DNA of 33,946 nt from Desulfurococcaceae archaeon (GTDB taxonomy: Archaea > Thermoproteota > Thermoprotei_A > Sulfolobales > NBVN01). The first letter of the stretch is position 1. Each line of letters opens with the position of its first letter. The position numbers were made by a program, and so were the translations under genes. The stretch covers positions 1 to 33,946 of the forward strand of contig JAJHQR010000011.1 in the NCBI GenBank assembly GCA_020833255.1, written 5' to 3'. Positions 7,861 to 15,853 of this stretch are shown piece after piece. The notes under the pieces are model-generated. The model made no database searches, had not been told where the DNA came from, and saw nothing but the letters and a program-made list of their open reading frames with translations.

Positions 7861-8949
7861 TCATGTCTGGCGAGTTAGTTTCATCTGGTATTCTATGAAA
7901 CTCATTAAGAAGACTATCGCTACTACTAAGACAGATATTAAAGCGAAGATCTGAATCAGGTTGTATTCGTAGAGTGCTTTAACAATTTCATCAGGTGGGT
8001 AGAACGTGATTACCTCTATTAGGTTTAGGACGTACCTAGCTAGCAAGACGGTAACCAACACCGCTACAATATCTCTCCAAACCCTAATACTCCTTCTGAG
8101 GACCCTGTTAATTAACCTGCCCGTAAACAGTATCGAGACTGAGAGCGCGATGAAAGGAACTACTACTTCAGCGTAGGTCCTCACAGATAGTGGGTCGTAG
8201 GAAAAGTTTCGTGAAGCAGCTGAAACAACGGTGAGGGCGATACCCACCACCAACGAGAAAATAGCTAAGATCCCTGAAACTCTGTATATTGATGACTGCC
8301 TCCACTTCTTAGCCACCACCTCATGGATTTGGAACCCCCTAATTAAGAGTAGCGCGCCTAGGAGACCCACCATCACTTCCCACACATACATCGAGAGGGG
8401 GGTTAAGGACAGTACCGCGAAAACCAATAAGAGGATGCCCGGTATTCCTAGAATGACCTTAGAGAAACGAGGCTCCTCAATAGCTTTCCTCAAGTATCTG
8501 CCGAACAAAATATACGTTTCTTCCACACCCCTCAGTTGCTCCACGACCACCCTCTCAAGTGCTACGATATTAGCTATGCCTTGAATAACCGGTATGACTA
8601 GCTCGTCTTCCACACTATCTAAAACCAGTATGAAGTCTCTGCTATTTAAAATATTCACTAAATACTCTGCTTGAGCCCTAATCCTCTTGCCAGCCTCAAC
8701 GTGGCTCTCAGGATGACCGGAAATCACGGCAACCTCGACGTCCTCACCCCTATCCTTAAGACTTGAGTAGGTTGAGAGAGCGTGAAACAAGACGTTGAGA
8801 TCTGAGTCATCAGGTTTTAAAGTACCGAACTTAACGGAAGCATTAACCACGTTCTCGTAACCAATAATCGGGGTCTCAAACCCGCTCAAAGAAATATCGT
8901 CATCATAATCGACTGCGACGACCACAATCTTCGTCAACCTACCTCCCAT
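7861..8949 (-). CDS. DUF373 family membrane protein
   Basis: A protein of 362 residues with a soluble N-terminal half (VVVAVDYDDDISLSG, AVISGHPESHVEAGKRI, FILVLDSVEDE) and about six hydrophobic segments from residue 170 to the end. The pattern matches DUF373 (COG2237), an archaeal family without an assigned function. TTTATTATAT lies 27 bases before the ATG, so the mRNA is probably leaderless. It is divergent from tRNA-Ser. Confidence 0.8.
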   Translation of the reverse strand: MGGRLTKIVVVAVDYDDDISLSGFETPIIGYENVVNASVKFGTLKPDDSDLNVLFHALSTYSSLKDRGEDVEVAVISGHPESHVEAGKRIRAQAEYLVNILNSRDFILVLDSVEDELVIPVIQGIANIVALERVVVEQLRGVEETYILFGRYLRKAIEEPRFSKVILGIPGILLLVFAVLSLTPLSMYVWEVMVGLLGALLLIRGFQIHEVVAKKWRQSSIYRVSGILAIFSLVVGIALTVVSAASRNFSYDPLSVRTYAEVVVPFIALSVSILFTGRLINRVLRRSIRVWRDIVAVLVTVLLARYVLNLIEVITFYPPDEIVKALYEYNLIQIFALISVLVVAIVFLMSFIEYQMKLTRQT

Positions 8950-8970
8950 TAAGTATTACTTTACCAAACA

Positions 8971-9006
8971 ATATAATAAAGTTGGGAACGTCATCAACAT
9001 TTATAT
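8971..9006. promoter_or_regulatory. Back-to-back promoters for the DUF373 gene (minus) and tRNA-Ser (plus)
   Basis: On the minus strand TTTATTATAT (8980-8971) is 27 bases from the DUF373 start codon. On the plus strand TTTATAT (9000-9006) is about 40 bases upstream of the mature tRNA 5' end, giving a short leader to be trimmed by RNase P. Unlike the two divergent pairs further left, here the TATA elements are separate. Confidence 0.6.
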
Positions 9007-9043
9007 TTTCGTTTACTACACATTAATGTGAGGTTACCGCATA

Positions 9044-9127
9044 GCCGGGGTGCCCGAGCGGTCAAGGGGCTGGCCTGGAGAGCCAGTGGGCTTCGCGCCC
9101 ACGCGGGTTCGAATCCCGCCCCCGGCG
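9044..9127 (+). tRNA. tRNA-Ser(GGA)
   Basis: An 84-nt class II tRNA. Acceptor GCCGGGG pairs with CCCCGGC, the anticodon loop is CTGGAGA (anticodon GGA) on the stem TGGCC-type helix, a long variable arm follows (GGGCTTCGCGCCC hairpin), and the T arm is GCGGG-TTCGAAT-CCCGC. The discriminator is G, as expected for serine. There is no intron and no encoded CCA. Confidence 0.95.
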
Positions 9128-9186
9128 CTCACCTACCAACAATCAAGCTAGTGCTTAGAATAGCCCAGCTATATTCTCATACCTCA

Positions 9187-10255
9187 TTAACCGGCTCCAC
9201 GGTGCTTTTTCCAGAGTGGTGGGTACGTTTCTCTGCTCATGACTACTCTCTGGGTCTTCGCGAACACCCCTCTCCGTGTTTGAAGTACTTCCTCCGTATG
9301 CATTTGAGCTATCCCTACAGCAACTAGCTCCCCCTTCAACGAGAATATAGCTACGGGATCTCCCTTCCTGATCTTCTCATGAATTACCGAAATACCGGGT
9401 ACCGTCAAGTCCGCTCCGTGTGTAACCGCGCTGACGGCCACGTCATTTACTATCACCTTAGGTAGGTGTGAGACTATGTACTCCCCCGGCTTAACAGCCT
9501 TCATCAAGAAGCTCGGATCCCCCTTATTACGCCATAAGTAAACGTATTCTGACAACTCCTGCATCTTGATTAAGTCAGAGTCTTCTTTGAAGGGCCCTGT
9601 TCTAATCCTCCTCAACTCACGCATGTGGGCCCCAACACCCAATATGTCCCCTATGTCGTGTATTAGCTTACGTACGTATGTCCCGTGCTCGCAGTCTACC
9701 CTGAGTAGCACGTACGGGTACTCATACTCTAAGATCTCTATGTCCAGTATCTCCCTCACCCTCAGAGCTCTCTTAACTGAAGACCTTACCGGGGGCTTCT
9801 GATATATCTTACCCTTAAACAATCCCACAACTTCTTTCAAAGTATTGAGAGCAACTTCCCCGTGGAGCTGCATGACCGTGACGTACTCCTTACTTGACTG
9901 CATCAAGAATCCGATTAACTTCACGGCATCACCTAAAGCGACTGGGAGTACCCCGGTTACTTTCGGATATCCCCGCCCCCAACCCACGGTGTTAGGTCGG
10001 GGACTCTAGGGTGCCGCCATGGCCCGCCTTACTCACGCCGAGGATCTCCTTAACCCAGGCAACGACCTCGTGACTCGTAGGTCCCGGGGGCTTATCCAGG
10101 TTTATTACCCCGAACCTAAGCAGTTCTTCTATAGACCTCTCTTCAGGAGATTTGCCGTACTCACCACTAGTAGGGAATTCTTTAACCAGTATATACGATC
10201 TCTCAAGACTTGCAAACTCGTCTAGCTTCTTAACGAACTCAACCCCCTTAAGCAA
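9187..10255 (-). CDS. cbf5: Archaeal H/ACA pseudouridine synthase Cbf5, two exons: 10255-10006 and 9968-9187
   Basis: Catalytic subunit of H/ACA ribonucleoproteins, which pseudouridylates rRNA and also tRNA U55. The gene is in two frames: exon 1 encodes residues 1-83 ending GHGGTL, exon 2 resumes at PKVTGVLPVALG. Removing 37 bases (10005-9969) restores GHGGTLDPKVTG, motif II with the catalytic Asp at residue 84, and a 343-residue protein of normal length. Exon 2 then shows the conserved VLLRVDCEHGTYVRKLIHDIG and MRELRRIRTGPF, and a C-terminal PUA domain with GDPVAIFSLKGELVAVGIA. The start is TTG 10255 after GGGTGAG. cbf5 ends the super-operon after L14e, as in other crenarchaea, where cbf5 introns are known. 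A frameshift is far less likely given the splice structure. Confidence 0.93.
9969..10005 (-). other. Archaeal pre-mRNA intron in cbf5 (37 nt, bulge-helix-bulge)
   Basis: The exon CCCU pairs with GGGG just before the 3' site, forming the central four-pair helix (three CG, one UG). It is flanked by two three-base bulges, AG|A and AT|A, each cut after the second base. Inside the intron an 11-pair helix (GUCCCCGACCU with GGGUUGGGGGC, three of the pairs wobble) closes an eight-base loop. The outer exonic helix is weak and irregular. The cuts give codon 84 as G+AT = Asp. The splicing endonuclease and RtcB would process it. Confidence 0.88.
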
Positions 10256-10327
10256 TTTCTCACCCGTAAAACTCCTAGTTAAGGAAGGAAATTAATCGAA
10301 TTACGCTAACAAACCTTGGGTGAAAAT

Positions 10328-10651
10328 TTACTTAGCTATGGTTGCTTGACTCTTCACGTAAATTAACTCTTTAGGAGTTATCTTTACTCGCTCCTTCATA
10401 TAATCCTCTAAACCACTATCTCTTAGAGCTTGCAAGACTTCATCGTCTGTAGCGCTATTCTTGATGTTTATTTTCTTATCCGTGGGCTCTATGTGATTCA
10501 CGTTAACCTTCCTGCGCTTAACACCTGAGAGGCTCTTAGGACCTGTCACCAAAACAAAGTTTTCGTCGATTATATCGACTATAACGCACTTCTTCCCAGC
10601 TTCCCTACCACGTAGCTTCACGCATATCCTGCCAATCTCTATAGCCGGCAC
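10328..10651 (-). CDS. rpl14e: Ribosomal protein L14e (eL14)
   Basis: A large-subunit protein of about 107 residues with an SH3/KOW-like core. Seen: AIEIGRICVKLRGREAGKK and NFVLVTGPKSLSGVKRRKVN, and HIEPTDKKINI. GTG 10651 (MPAIEIG) lines up with known crenarchaeal N-termini and has GGTGG six bases upstream; GTG 10660 would add three residues. It has its own TATA element and palindrome upstream and lies between cmk and cbf5, the usual archaeal order. Confidence 0.93.
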   Translation of the reverse strand: MPAIEIGRICVKLRGREAGKKCVIVDIIDENFVLVTGPKSLSGVKRRKVNVNHIEPTDKKINIKNSATDDEVLQALRDSGLEDYMKERVKITPKELIYVKSQATIAK

Positions 10652-10673
10652 TTCAACCACCCTTACCTTAGAG

Positions 10674-10691
10674 CCTAGTAGAATTACTAGG
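10674..10691. promoter_or_regulatory. Palindrome in the rpl14e promoter
   Basis: Perfect seven-base inverted repeat CCTAGTA-GAAT-TACTAGG. On the minus strand TATA-like ACTTAAAAAG occupies 10705-10696, so the expected transcription start is near 10673 and the palindrome fills the space between TATA and start. This is where an archaeal repressor would block polymerase. The 5'-UTR hairpin alternative needs an earlier start. Confidence 0.6.
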
Positions 10692-10790
10692 AACCCTTTT
10701 TAAGTATTTGTTATCGATGGTTTGAGGGGATTAAGTAAAACATCCGTAACCTGCCCGCCACGCAGAGAAAACTTCTCGGCCGTTTTCGCG
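10692..10790 (-). promoter_or_regulatory. cmk-rpl14e spacer with the rpl14e TATA element
   Basis: A gap of about 100 bases in an otherwise compact operon. It holds ACTTAAAAAG (10705-10696) and, nearer cmk, a small GAGAA-AAC-TTCTC inverted repeat (10765-10777) in a GC-richer patch. It is the longest spacer in this part of the cluster, so rpl14e-cbf5 probably have their own transcript. No small ORF is supported. Confidence 0.45.
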
Positions 10791-11348
10791 TTAGCGTATA
10801 GTCTTTAGTTTTAACTCAATCGCTTTCTTAGCTATTTCAAAAACTTCCTCCGCGTTAAAGCTGGAGGTGTTTATAACTAGGTCGAAATCGCTTAAGTCTT
10901 TTATGTCTATGTTGTAGTATATCTTGAATCTCCTCCCTTCCGACTCCTCCCTCAACCTCAGCTCTCTTAAAGCGTCCTCATAACTCTTATTATCTCTCTC
11001 AGCTATTCTCCTAGCCCTCACATCCTCAGGTGCTGTGAGGTATATTCTCACATGAGCAACGTTCTTGAGTATCCACCCAGCTATGTGCGCGTCGATGACT
11101 ACACACCCCTTACTAGCTTCGCTTAAAGACATCTCGTCAATCATCTTATCTATTGATGGGTCCTCCTCGGCAAGCCTTGATAACTCACTTAAAGTCAGCC
11201 CTTTTCGAGCGGCTAGACCCCTGAATAAGCTACCGGCTGAAACCATCCTTAAACCAAGCCACTCAGCTATCTTCCTAGCTAAAGTAGATTTCCCGCTTCC
11301 CGGCATCCCGCTAACCGCTATGACTAGCTTACAAGAACAACTACTCAA
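10791..11348 (-). CDS. cmk: Cytidylate kinase, archaeal type
   Basis: Phosphorylates CMP (and dCMP) with ATP. 185 residues, the short archaeal form. Seen: the P-loop GMPGSGKSTLARKIA near residue 14, the NMP-site segment VSAGSLFRGLA, VVIDAHIAGWI and the lid region ARRIAERDNKSYEDAL. TTG 11348 is the start; AGGGG lies about nine bases upstream. It lies 12 bases behind rpl34e in the standard archaeal order. Confidence 0.92.
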   Translation of the reverse strand: MSSCSCKLVIAVSGMPGSGKSTLARKIAEWLGLRMVSAGSLFRGLAARKGLTLSELSRLAEEDPSIDKMIDEMSLSEASKGCVVIDAHIAGWILKNVAHVRIYLTAPEDVRARRIAERDNKSYEDALRELRLREESEGRRFKIYYNIDIKDLSDFDLVINTSSFNAEEVFEIAKKAIELKLKTIR

Positions 11349-11359
11349 TAAGAATTCCC

Positions 11360-11626
11360 CTAAGAGCTTCTAACAGAGAGTTTCAGAGCTAGTGATAAGC
11401 AAGAAGGGCAAAGCACCCCGCCGAAGAGTCTCTCAGGTCTCTTAGAAGACTTAGCTACCTTTCTTAAAACCTCGCTGGACGTAGACACTCCACCCAACCT
11501 ACTACCGCAAACCCCGCACACGGCTACGCCAACCTTAGACCTCCTATAATGAATTACGGTTCTGCCGCCCGGCGTGCGTCTCCAAACCCTCTTAAGAGAC
11601 CTAGACCTCACCGAAGCCCCCGACAT
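11360..11626 (-). CDS. rpl34e: Ribosomal protein L34e (eL34)
   Basis: An 88-residue large-subunit protein with an arginine-rich N-terminus (SVRSRSLKRVWRRTPGG) and a zinc ribbon: CGVCG near residue 37 and CPSC near 73, separated by KRPERLFGG, a conserved segment. ATG 11626 aligns with the known N-termini; a TTG at 11635 would add three residues. GGTTGAGG precedes the ATG by three bases and partly overlaps the promoter palindrome. Confidence 0.93.
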   Translation of the reverse strand: MSGASVRSRSLKRVWRRTPGGRTVIHYRRSKVGVAVCGVCGSRLGGVSTSSEVLRKVAKSSKRPERLFGGVLCPSCLSLALKLSVRSS

Positions 11627-11633
11627 ACGCCTC

Positions 11634-11659
11634 AACCAAGACGTTACTACGTCTTGGTT
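11634..11659. promoter_or_regulatory. Perfect 11-base palindrome in the rpl34e promoter
   Basis: AACCAAGACGT-TACT-ACGTCTTGGTT, a flawless 26-base inverted repeat. On the minus strand TATA-like CTTTTTAAC spans 11665-11657, so the expected start is near 11634 and the repeat fills the TATA-to-start interval, overlapping the edge of TATA. It is not an intrinsic terminator for the upstream gene, because the T-run precedes the repeat. If transcribed it would pair part of the rpl34e ribosome binding site. Confidence 0.7.
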
Positions 11660-11678
11660 AAAAAGTTTTACTTACGTC

Positions 11679-12158
11679 CTAAGAAGTTGTTTGAGTTCTT
11701 AGCAGATCTATGCCAGCGATCCTATTATGCAGTACTTGATACCCTATGAGGGTAGCTAAAAACAGGAATAACTCGTTGAAGGAACCGCTTGAGCTGGAGA
11801 TTACGGGCAGGCTGAGAGGCGATGGTATTGGCTTACCCCCGCCGTAGGTCAGAACGAAGAACACGTACATGTATTCCGATATGAGCATTGAGACGAAAAC
11901 CCCTCCCCATAACGCGAGTAAGTTAACTATGAAGAAGTTACTTAACCTCTTCCTCAGTCTCGAGGCCCTCTCCTCCAAAATCTTAGCTTTCTTTTCCTGC
12001 GGGTTTAACGCCCTATACTCTTTCTCGATATTCCTCAACTCCTTAGATATGTCGAGTATTCTGAACTTGCTTAACCCTAACCAACCAACTAAGTAAGACC
12101 AGGGAAGCATCGCCACTATTACGCTCATGACGTACAGTAACGTGATCATCCCTTTCAC
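11679..12158 (-). CDS. EMC3/TMCO1-family (DUF106) membrane insertase-like protein
   Basis: A 159-residue membrane protein with an N-terminal hydrophobic segment (residues 5-30), a charged coiled coil (ISKELRNIEKEYRALNPQEKKAKILEE region split by proline) and two to three later membrane segments. This is the layout of archaeal DUF106 proteins, related to YidC/Oxa1/Get1 insertases. Its place next to secY and adk is conserved in archaea and fits a role in membrane protein insertion. GTG 12158 overlaps the adk stop; ATG 12149 is an alternative. Confidence 0.82.
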   Translation of the reverse strand: MKGMITLLYVMSVIVAMLPWSYLVGWLGLSKFRILDISKELRNIEKEYRALNPQEKKAKILEERASRLRKRLSNFFIVNLLALWGGVFVSMLISEYMYVFFVLTYGGGKPIPSPLSLPVISSSSGSFNELFLFLATLIGYQVLHNRIAGIDLLRTQTTS

Positions 12159-12775
12159 AACCCCTTAACCAACTCAGCTAAGGACCTACCCGCCTCGTGA
12201 GCTCTACCCTCCTCGTTCCTCACGATGCTTACGGACGCGCCAACCAACGTAGCGCTAGCTACTGAAAACATCCTTATAAAGTTCATCACTTCCTTAACTA
12301 GTTCTACGTCGCTGTAGTCCTTCCTGTACCTGCTTAAGTCCTTACTCTGTCTCTGAACTATTGATTGAGGGTCTGCCTCAACAACCACTATCGTGTCCGG
12401 CCTCAACTCCTTAATAACGTATTCTGGCAGGCCCGGCCAGAAGCCTGTGGCTGTTTTTATGAGCGCGTGGGTATCCACGAAAACCACGACGTCTTTCTCA
12501 GGGTACTTAAGCATGAGTGAATCGATGTAATTCCTCATCTCCCTAGCTACTAACGACTGAACACTCCTCTGCTCGCTTAGCGGGAGACTCCGTATCTCGT
12601 CCCTGCTCTTACATATCCCTTTCTCCACTACGTACTTCAGCATGAAGTCCCCGTAATTAAGTATCTCGACAGCGTACCCCTCACCACCTAAAATACTCTT
12701 AGCGTGTGAGAGAACCGTGGATTTACCGACTCCGGCAACCCCAACCACTATGACTACCCTCAGCTTACGAGCCAT
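12155..12775 (-). CDS. adkA: Adenylate kinase, archaeal type
   Basis: Converts ATP plus AMP to two ADP. 206 residues of the archaeal AdkA family, which differs from the bacterial enzyme. Seen: the P-loop GVAGVGKSTVLSHA, ILNYGDFMLKYV, VVFVDTHALIKTATGFWPGLP and VVEADPQSIVQRQSKD. ATG 12775 follows GGTGAG, which is formed by the last codons of secY (Gly-Glu-stop), so translation of the two is probably coupled. Confidence 0.93.
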   Translation of the reverse strand: MARKLRVVIVVGVAGVGKSTVLSHAKSILGGEGYAVEILNYGDFMLKYVVEKGICKSRDEIRSLPLSEQRSVQSLVAREMRNYIDSLMLKYPEKDVVVFVDTHALIKTATGFWPGLPEYVIKELRPDTIVVVEADPQSIVQRQSKDLSRYRKDYSDVELVKEVMNFIRMFSVASATLVGASVSIVRNEEGRAHEAGRSLAELVKGL

Positions 12776-12776
12776 C

Positions 12777-14171
12777 CTACTCACCAAGTAGTCTCTTAAG
12801 TAACGGGTACGTCTCCAGAGCTCTCTCGTAAGTTATTTGAGCGTAGAATTGCTGCAGTATGCCGACAGCAAGCAATATCCCCATCCCGGAACTGAAAACA
12901 CCGAATATGTCGGCAACTAAAGTTATTGAAGCGACTATTATTGAGCTGAGGATGGCTAGTGGGTATATGTACTTCGATAAGACGGTCTCGAAAGATTTAG
13001 GATTACTCCTATGACCGGGTATCAGCAAGCCGGACTTAACCAAGTTCTCCGCTTGTGCGGAGGGGTTGAGCCCGGCTACCTCAACCCACATAAGCCCGAA
13101 TAGTACTGCCAACACTATGAGTAGGACAGAGTACACACTAACCCTGACGGGATCAACTATTATTTCAAGTATTGATGAAGGGGGGTTCAAGTAATGAATA
13201 GCTGCTCCGAACGCCTCGACCAGCCACGGAACCCCGGAAAAGTATGAGGAAGCGAGTCTGTAGAAGAGTATTAGGTCGGAGAAGAGGATGCCTACCAGTA
13301 GTATAGGTATGTTACTCACGTAGAGGAATTGGAGAGGCATGCCGGACTTAACGCCGGGCATTCTATGCGATGTTATCGGGATATTAACCTTCATGTCCTG
13401 CAGGTATACTATGACGATGACTAGAACGAAAAGCGATACGAGACCTACTAGGGAAGGCGCAGTAAGATTTCCGGAGCTGGTCACTACTATACCGAACACT
13501 AACCTGTTCATGTCTAAGGCCCTCCCTTGAAAAACACTCACTAGGTAGGGTATTATACCGTAGTACTGATCGGTCCCAGAGATCCTTACGGGAGCGAACA
13601 TAGACCACAAGATAGTCCTGGCGATCCCTGCAAGAATGAATAAGCTAACACCGGAGCCTATGCCGTACCCCTTCTGCATAGCTTCATCTAAAACCATCAG
13701 TATTAGAGCACCGGCTAAGAACTGCAGGAAGAGCGCTGCCGTAAGAAAAGCGTTCAATCTGTAGTAAAGCGCGAATCCAAGACCTTCCACAACAGCTATT
13801 AAGAGTGCTAAGCCTTTCTGACTTTGCGTGAACAACTTCCTGTCCTCAGGGTCCGTTAAGTCTAGTTCTATGAGCTTAGCCCCGACAAGTATCTGTATTA
13901 TTAAGCCGGCCGTTACTAACGGGCCTATACCTAGCTGCGTCAAAGAACCGCTCTGCGAAGCGAATATGACGTTTATCAGGGTCGGCAACTGCACGCCCTG
14001 AAGATTCGGGTACGCGGACAGCGGGAACGCGTAAGTAGAGGACATGATATAGAAGGTCAAGAGGACGAGGAAAGTGTATAGGAGTCTCTTGCCTAGTTCA
14101 GGCTTTCTCGCAGGCCTGGGCGTTGAAGGAACATACTCACCGATCTTAGCCAGCCAAGACAGCGCGCCCAC
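12777..14171 (-). CDS. secY: Preprotein translocase subunit SecY
   Basis: The protein-conducting channel of the plasma membrane, 464 residues with about ten membrane segments. Seen: the N-terminal amphipathic stretch up to KPELGKRLLYTFLVLL, the plug region SSTYAFPLSAYP, GIGSGVSLFILAGI, the cytosolic loop NIPITSHRMPG and the loop NPSAQAENLVKSGLLIPG. GTG 14171 is preceded by no clear ribosome binding site, but CTTTATAACT 30-40 bases upstream suggests a separate leaderless start. Confidence 0.96.
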   Translation of the reverse strand: MGALSWLAKIGEYVPSTPRPARKPELGKRLLYTFLVLLTFYIMSSTYAFPLSAYPNLQGVQLPTLINVIFASQSGSLTQLGIGPLVTAGLIIQILVGAKLIELDLTDPEDRKLFTQSQKGLALLIAVVEGLGFALYYRLNAFLTAALFLQFLAGALILMVLDEAMQKGYGIGSGVSLFILAGIARTILWSMFAPVRISGTDQYYGIIPYLVSVFQGRALDMNRLVFGIVVTSSGNLTAPSLVGLVSLFVLVIVIVYLQDMKVNIPITSHRMPGVKSGMPLQFLYVSNIPILLVGILFSDLILFYRLASSYFSGVPWLVEAFGAAIHYLNPPSSILEIIVDPVRVSVYSVLLIVLAVLFGLMWVEVAGLNPSAQAENLVKSGLLIPGHRSNPKSFETVLSKYIYPLAILSSIIVASITLVADIFGVFSSGMGILLAVGILQQFYAQITYERALETYPLLKRLLGE

Positions 14172-14200
14172 TATCTATCCCTAATGACTAAAAGCCTGAA

Positions 14201-14210
14201 AGTTATAAAG
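14201..14210 (-). promoter_or_regulatory. secY promoter TATA element
   Basis: CTTTATAACT lies about 35 bases before the secY GTG, predicting a start near 14179. A second TTTATAAT lies at about 14241-14234. The 101-base gap between rpl15 and secY breaks the otherwise overlapping gene chain, and also contains a small GCTCC-CT-GGAGC hairpin (14251-14262). Confidence 0.55.
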
Positions 14211-14272
14211 CTTTAACGATTCCTAGAAGGATTCGCGATTATAAAGCCTGGCTCCCTGGAGCGGGGATGAAG

Positions 14273-14734
14273 TTATTGAGTTTGTTGTGAAGTAATCACT
14301 ACTTCCCCGCCGGCTTCCTTAACCTTCTCCACAGCCGTTTTAGTAGCTCTCGGGACTAGTATTTTCATAGGCTTCGTTACGCTTCCCTCACCAAGTAGCT
14401 TATTATATCCTAACTCCTCTAAATTGACTACTATCAAGTTGTTTTCTATCTTAAGTAGGTTCCCTTGGAGTAGTTCTTCTACCTTCTCTGAAAGTTCTTT
14501 GAGGTTGATGGCTCTGATCTCGTCTTTCCTTATTGTTGGGTTAGGGTTCTTGAAGCCGTGTTTGCCGAACCAGTCAGGATGGTATTTAACGACCCAAGTC
14601 CATTTATGTTTATGTAGGCCTGCAGCCCCTCTACCGCCTCTGCTACCGGCTTTCCTGTGCTGGCCTACCCTCCCGTAGCCGTGCGTCCTACTACCCCTCA
14701 TCCTCCTGCTCTTCTTCTCTTTCCTTACCACCAT
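14273..14734 (-). CDS. rpl15: Ribosomal protein L15 (uL15)
   Basis: 153 residues. The basic N-terminus (RKEKKSRRMRGSRTHGYGRVGQH, RKAGSRGGRGAAGLH) reaches into rRNA, and the C-terminal domain carries PMKILVPRATKTAVEKVKEAGG. Two in-frame upstream starts exist (14743), but ATG 14734 follows GGTGG and gives MVVRKEKK, as in relatives. It is the last ribosomal gene before the secY promoter. Confidence 0.95.
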   Translation of the reverse strand: MVVRKEKKSRRMRGSRTHGYGRVGQHRKAGSRGGRGAAGLHKHKWTWVVKYHPDWFGKHGFKNPNPTIRKDEIRAINLKELSEKVEELLQGNLLKIENNLIVVNLEELGYNKLLGEGSVTKPMKILVPRATKTAVEKVKEAGGEVVITSQQTQ

Positions 14735-14747
14735 CGCCACCACCTAA

Positions 14748-15221
14748 CTACATCATCCTCATTAAGAGCTTATTTATTTCAGACCCTCTATACCCTAGCT
14801 CCCCGTCACTACCTATGGGTTTCCTAGTACTCCTCCTAAAGCCTCCCTTAGGTGGGTGGAGCCTGAACACAGGTTTTATTATTTTGTCGAGTTTATGTAG
14901 GTGTAGCTTACCCTCCATCAGAGCTTTCACGAATTCGTCTAAGCTCATGTTGAACTTCTCCTTAATAACTTCCTCCGTTAACGGCTTATTCCCTACTAAC
15001 CTGCCGCGCTTCACCAGCAATTCCTTGAGGGTTTCCTCGCTCACCTCCCCCCACGTGACCCAGTCCTTCACCACCGCCAGCATTCCATCGATAGACGGGT
15101 TCTTAGGGTAGATTACCGCGGTGTACTTCCTGGTTAGCCTAAGCTTCCTAAGAGTCTCAGCAACTTCTGGAGGAACCCCGCTAAGACCTCTCAACCTGAT
15201 TATAGCGTAGAGCGTACCCAT
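14748..15221 (-). CDS. rpl30: Ribosomal protein L30 (uL30), archaeal long form
   Basis: 157 residues, the archaeal/eukaryotic length. Seen: LYAIIRLRGLSGVPPEVAETLRKL, VIYPKNPSIDGMLAVVKDW and the C-terminal HPPKGGFRRSTRKPIG. The ATG overlaps the rps5 stop in TGATG, indicating coupled translation. Confidence 0.95.
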   Translation of the reverse strand: MGTLYAIIRLRGLSGVPPEVAETLRKLRLTRKYTAVIYPKNPSIDGMLAVVKDWVTWGEVSEETLKELLVKRGRLVGNKPLTEEVIKEKFNMSLDEFVKALMEGKLHLHKLDKIIKPVFRLHPPKGGFRRSTRKPIGSDGELGYRGSEINKLLMRMM

Positions 15222-15853
15222 CAAGAACTACCCCTAGCCCAGTCATATGAGGTTACAAACTTGTAAGTCTTTCTTAAAGCGTCGAAAGCTGCGTAAGCGA
15301 AGTTTATGGTGGTTCTCGTCTCGCCTTTAGACCAGGTCCACACGTCGTTTATCCCGGCATATCTCAAAACAACCTTGGCTACGTCGCCCGCCACGAGCCC
15401 GGTGCCTTTCGGGGCGGGAACCAGCGTTATCCTGACAGACCCGCTCTTGCCTTCAGTCCTGAAGGGTACGCTGTGGGGGTCCGTGCAGGAACACACCCAG
15501 CTCCCGCAACCTCTCCTCACGGGCGTTATGTTGAGCTTAGCTTCCCTAATCGCTTTATCTATCGCCTGCCTTATCTGCTTAGCCTTACCAACCCCTAAGC
15601 CCACGTACCCGTCGAAATTACCTACCACTACGACAACCCTGAACTTACTTACCTCCCCAGCATCGGTTTGTTTCTGAACTATCGTTACGTCGAGGACCTC
15701 GTGCTTAAGGTTAGGCAGTAAGTAATCAACTATCTCAGGCTCTCTGATGACGAGGTTTTGATCAAATATTTCCTTAATACTCAGTATCCTGCCTTCCTTA
15801 ACCATCCTACCGAGCTTAGTCTTCGGAACCCACTCACTCAACGCCTCACTCAC
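15221..15853 (-). CDS. rps5: Ribosomal protein S5 (uS5)
   Basis: 210 residues. An N-terminal archaeal extension is followed by the dsRBD-like domain with [18 protein letters not shown] and the archaeal insertion [19 protein letters not shown], then the C-terminal domain with [17 protein letters not shown]. It contributes to decoding fidelity. The GTG start overlaps the rpl18 stop (GTGA). Confidence 0.96.
   Translation of the reverse strand: MSEALSEWVPKTKLGRMVKEGRILSIKEIFDQNLVIREPEIVDYLLPNLKHEVLDVTIVQKQTDAGEVSKFRVVVVVGNFDGYVGLGVGKAKQIRQAIDKAIREAKLNITPVRRGCGSWVCSCTDPHSVPFRTEGKSGSVRITLVPAPKGTGLVAGDVAKVVLRYAGINDVWTWSKGETRTTINFAYAAFDALRKTYKFVTSYDWARGSS

Noticed and set aside
8231-8584. Plus-strand frame of 117 codons
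   Set aside because: It is antisense to the membrane part of the DUF373 gene, with no sign of selection as a protein.
9028-9327. Plus-strand reading frame of 99 codons
   Set aside because: It runs through tRNA-Ser and into the antisense of cbf5. It has no family resemblance and no promoter of its own.
9187-10255. cbf5 as a frameshifted pseudogene or two separate genes
   Set aside because: The break coincides with a near-ideal bulge-helix-bulge, and removing 37 bases exactly rebuilds the catalytic motif. Both halves are fully conserved.
11634-11659. The palindrome as an intrinsic terminator
   Set aside because: On the gene-bearing minus strand the T-run precedes the repeat, and no gene on the plus strand ends here.
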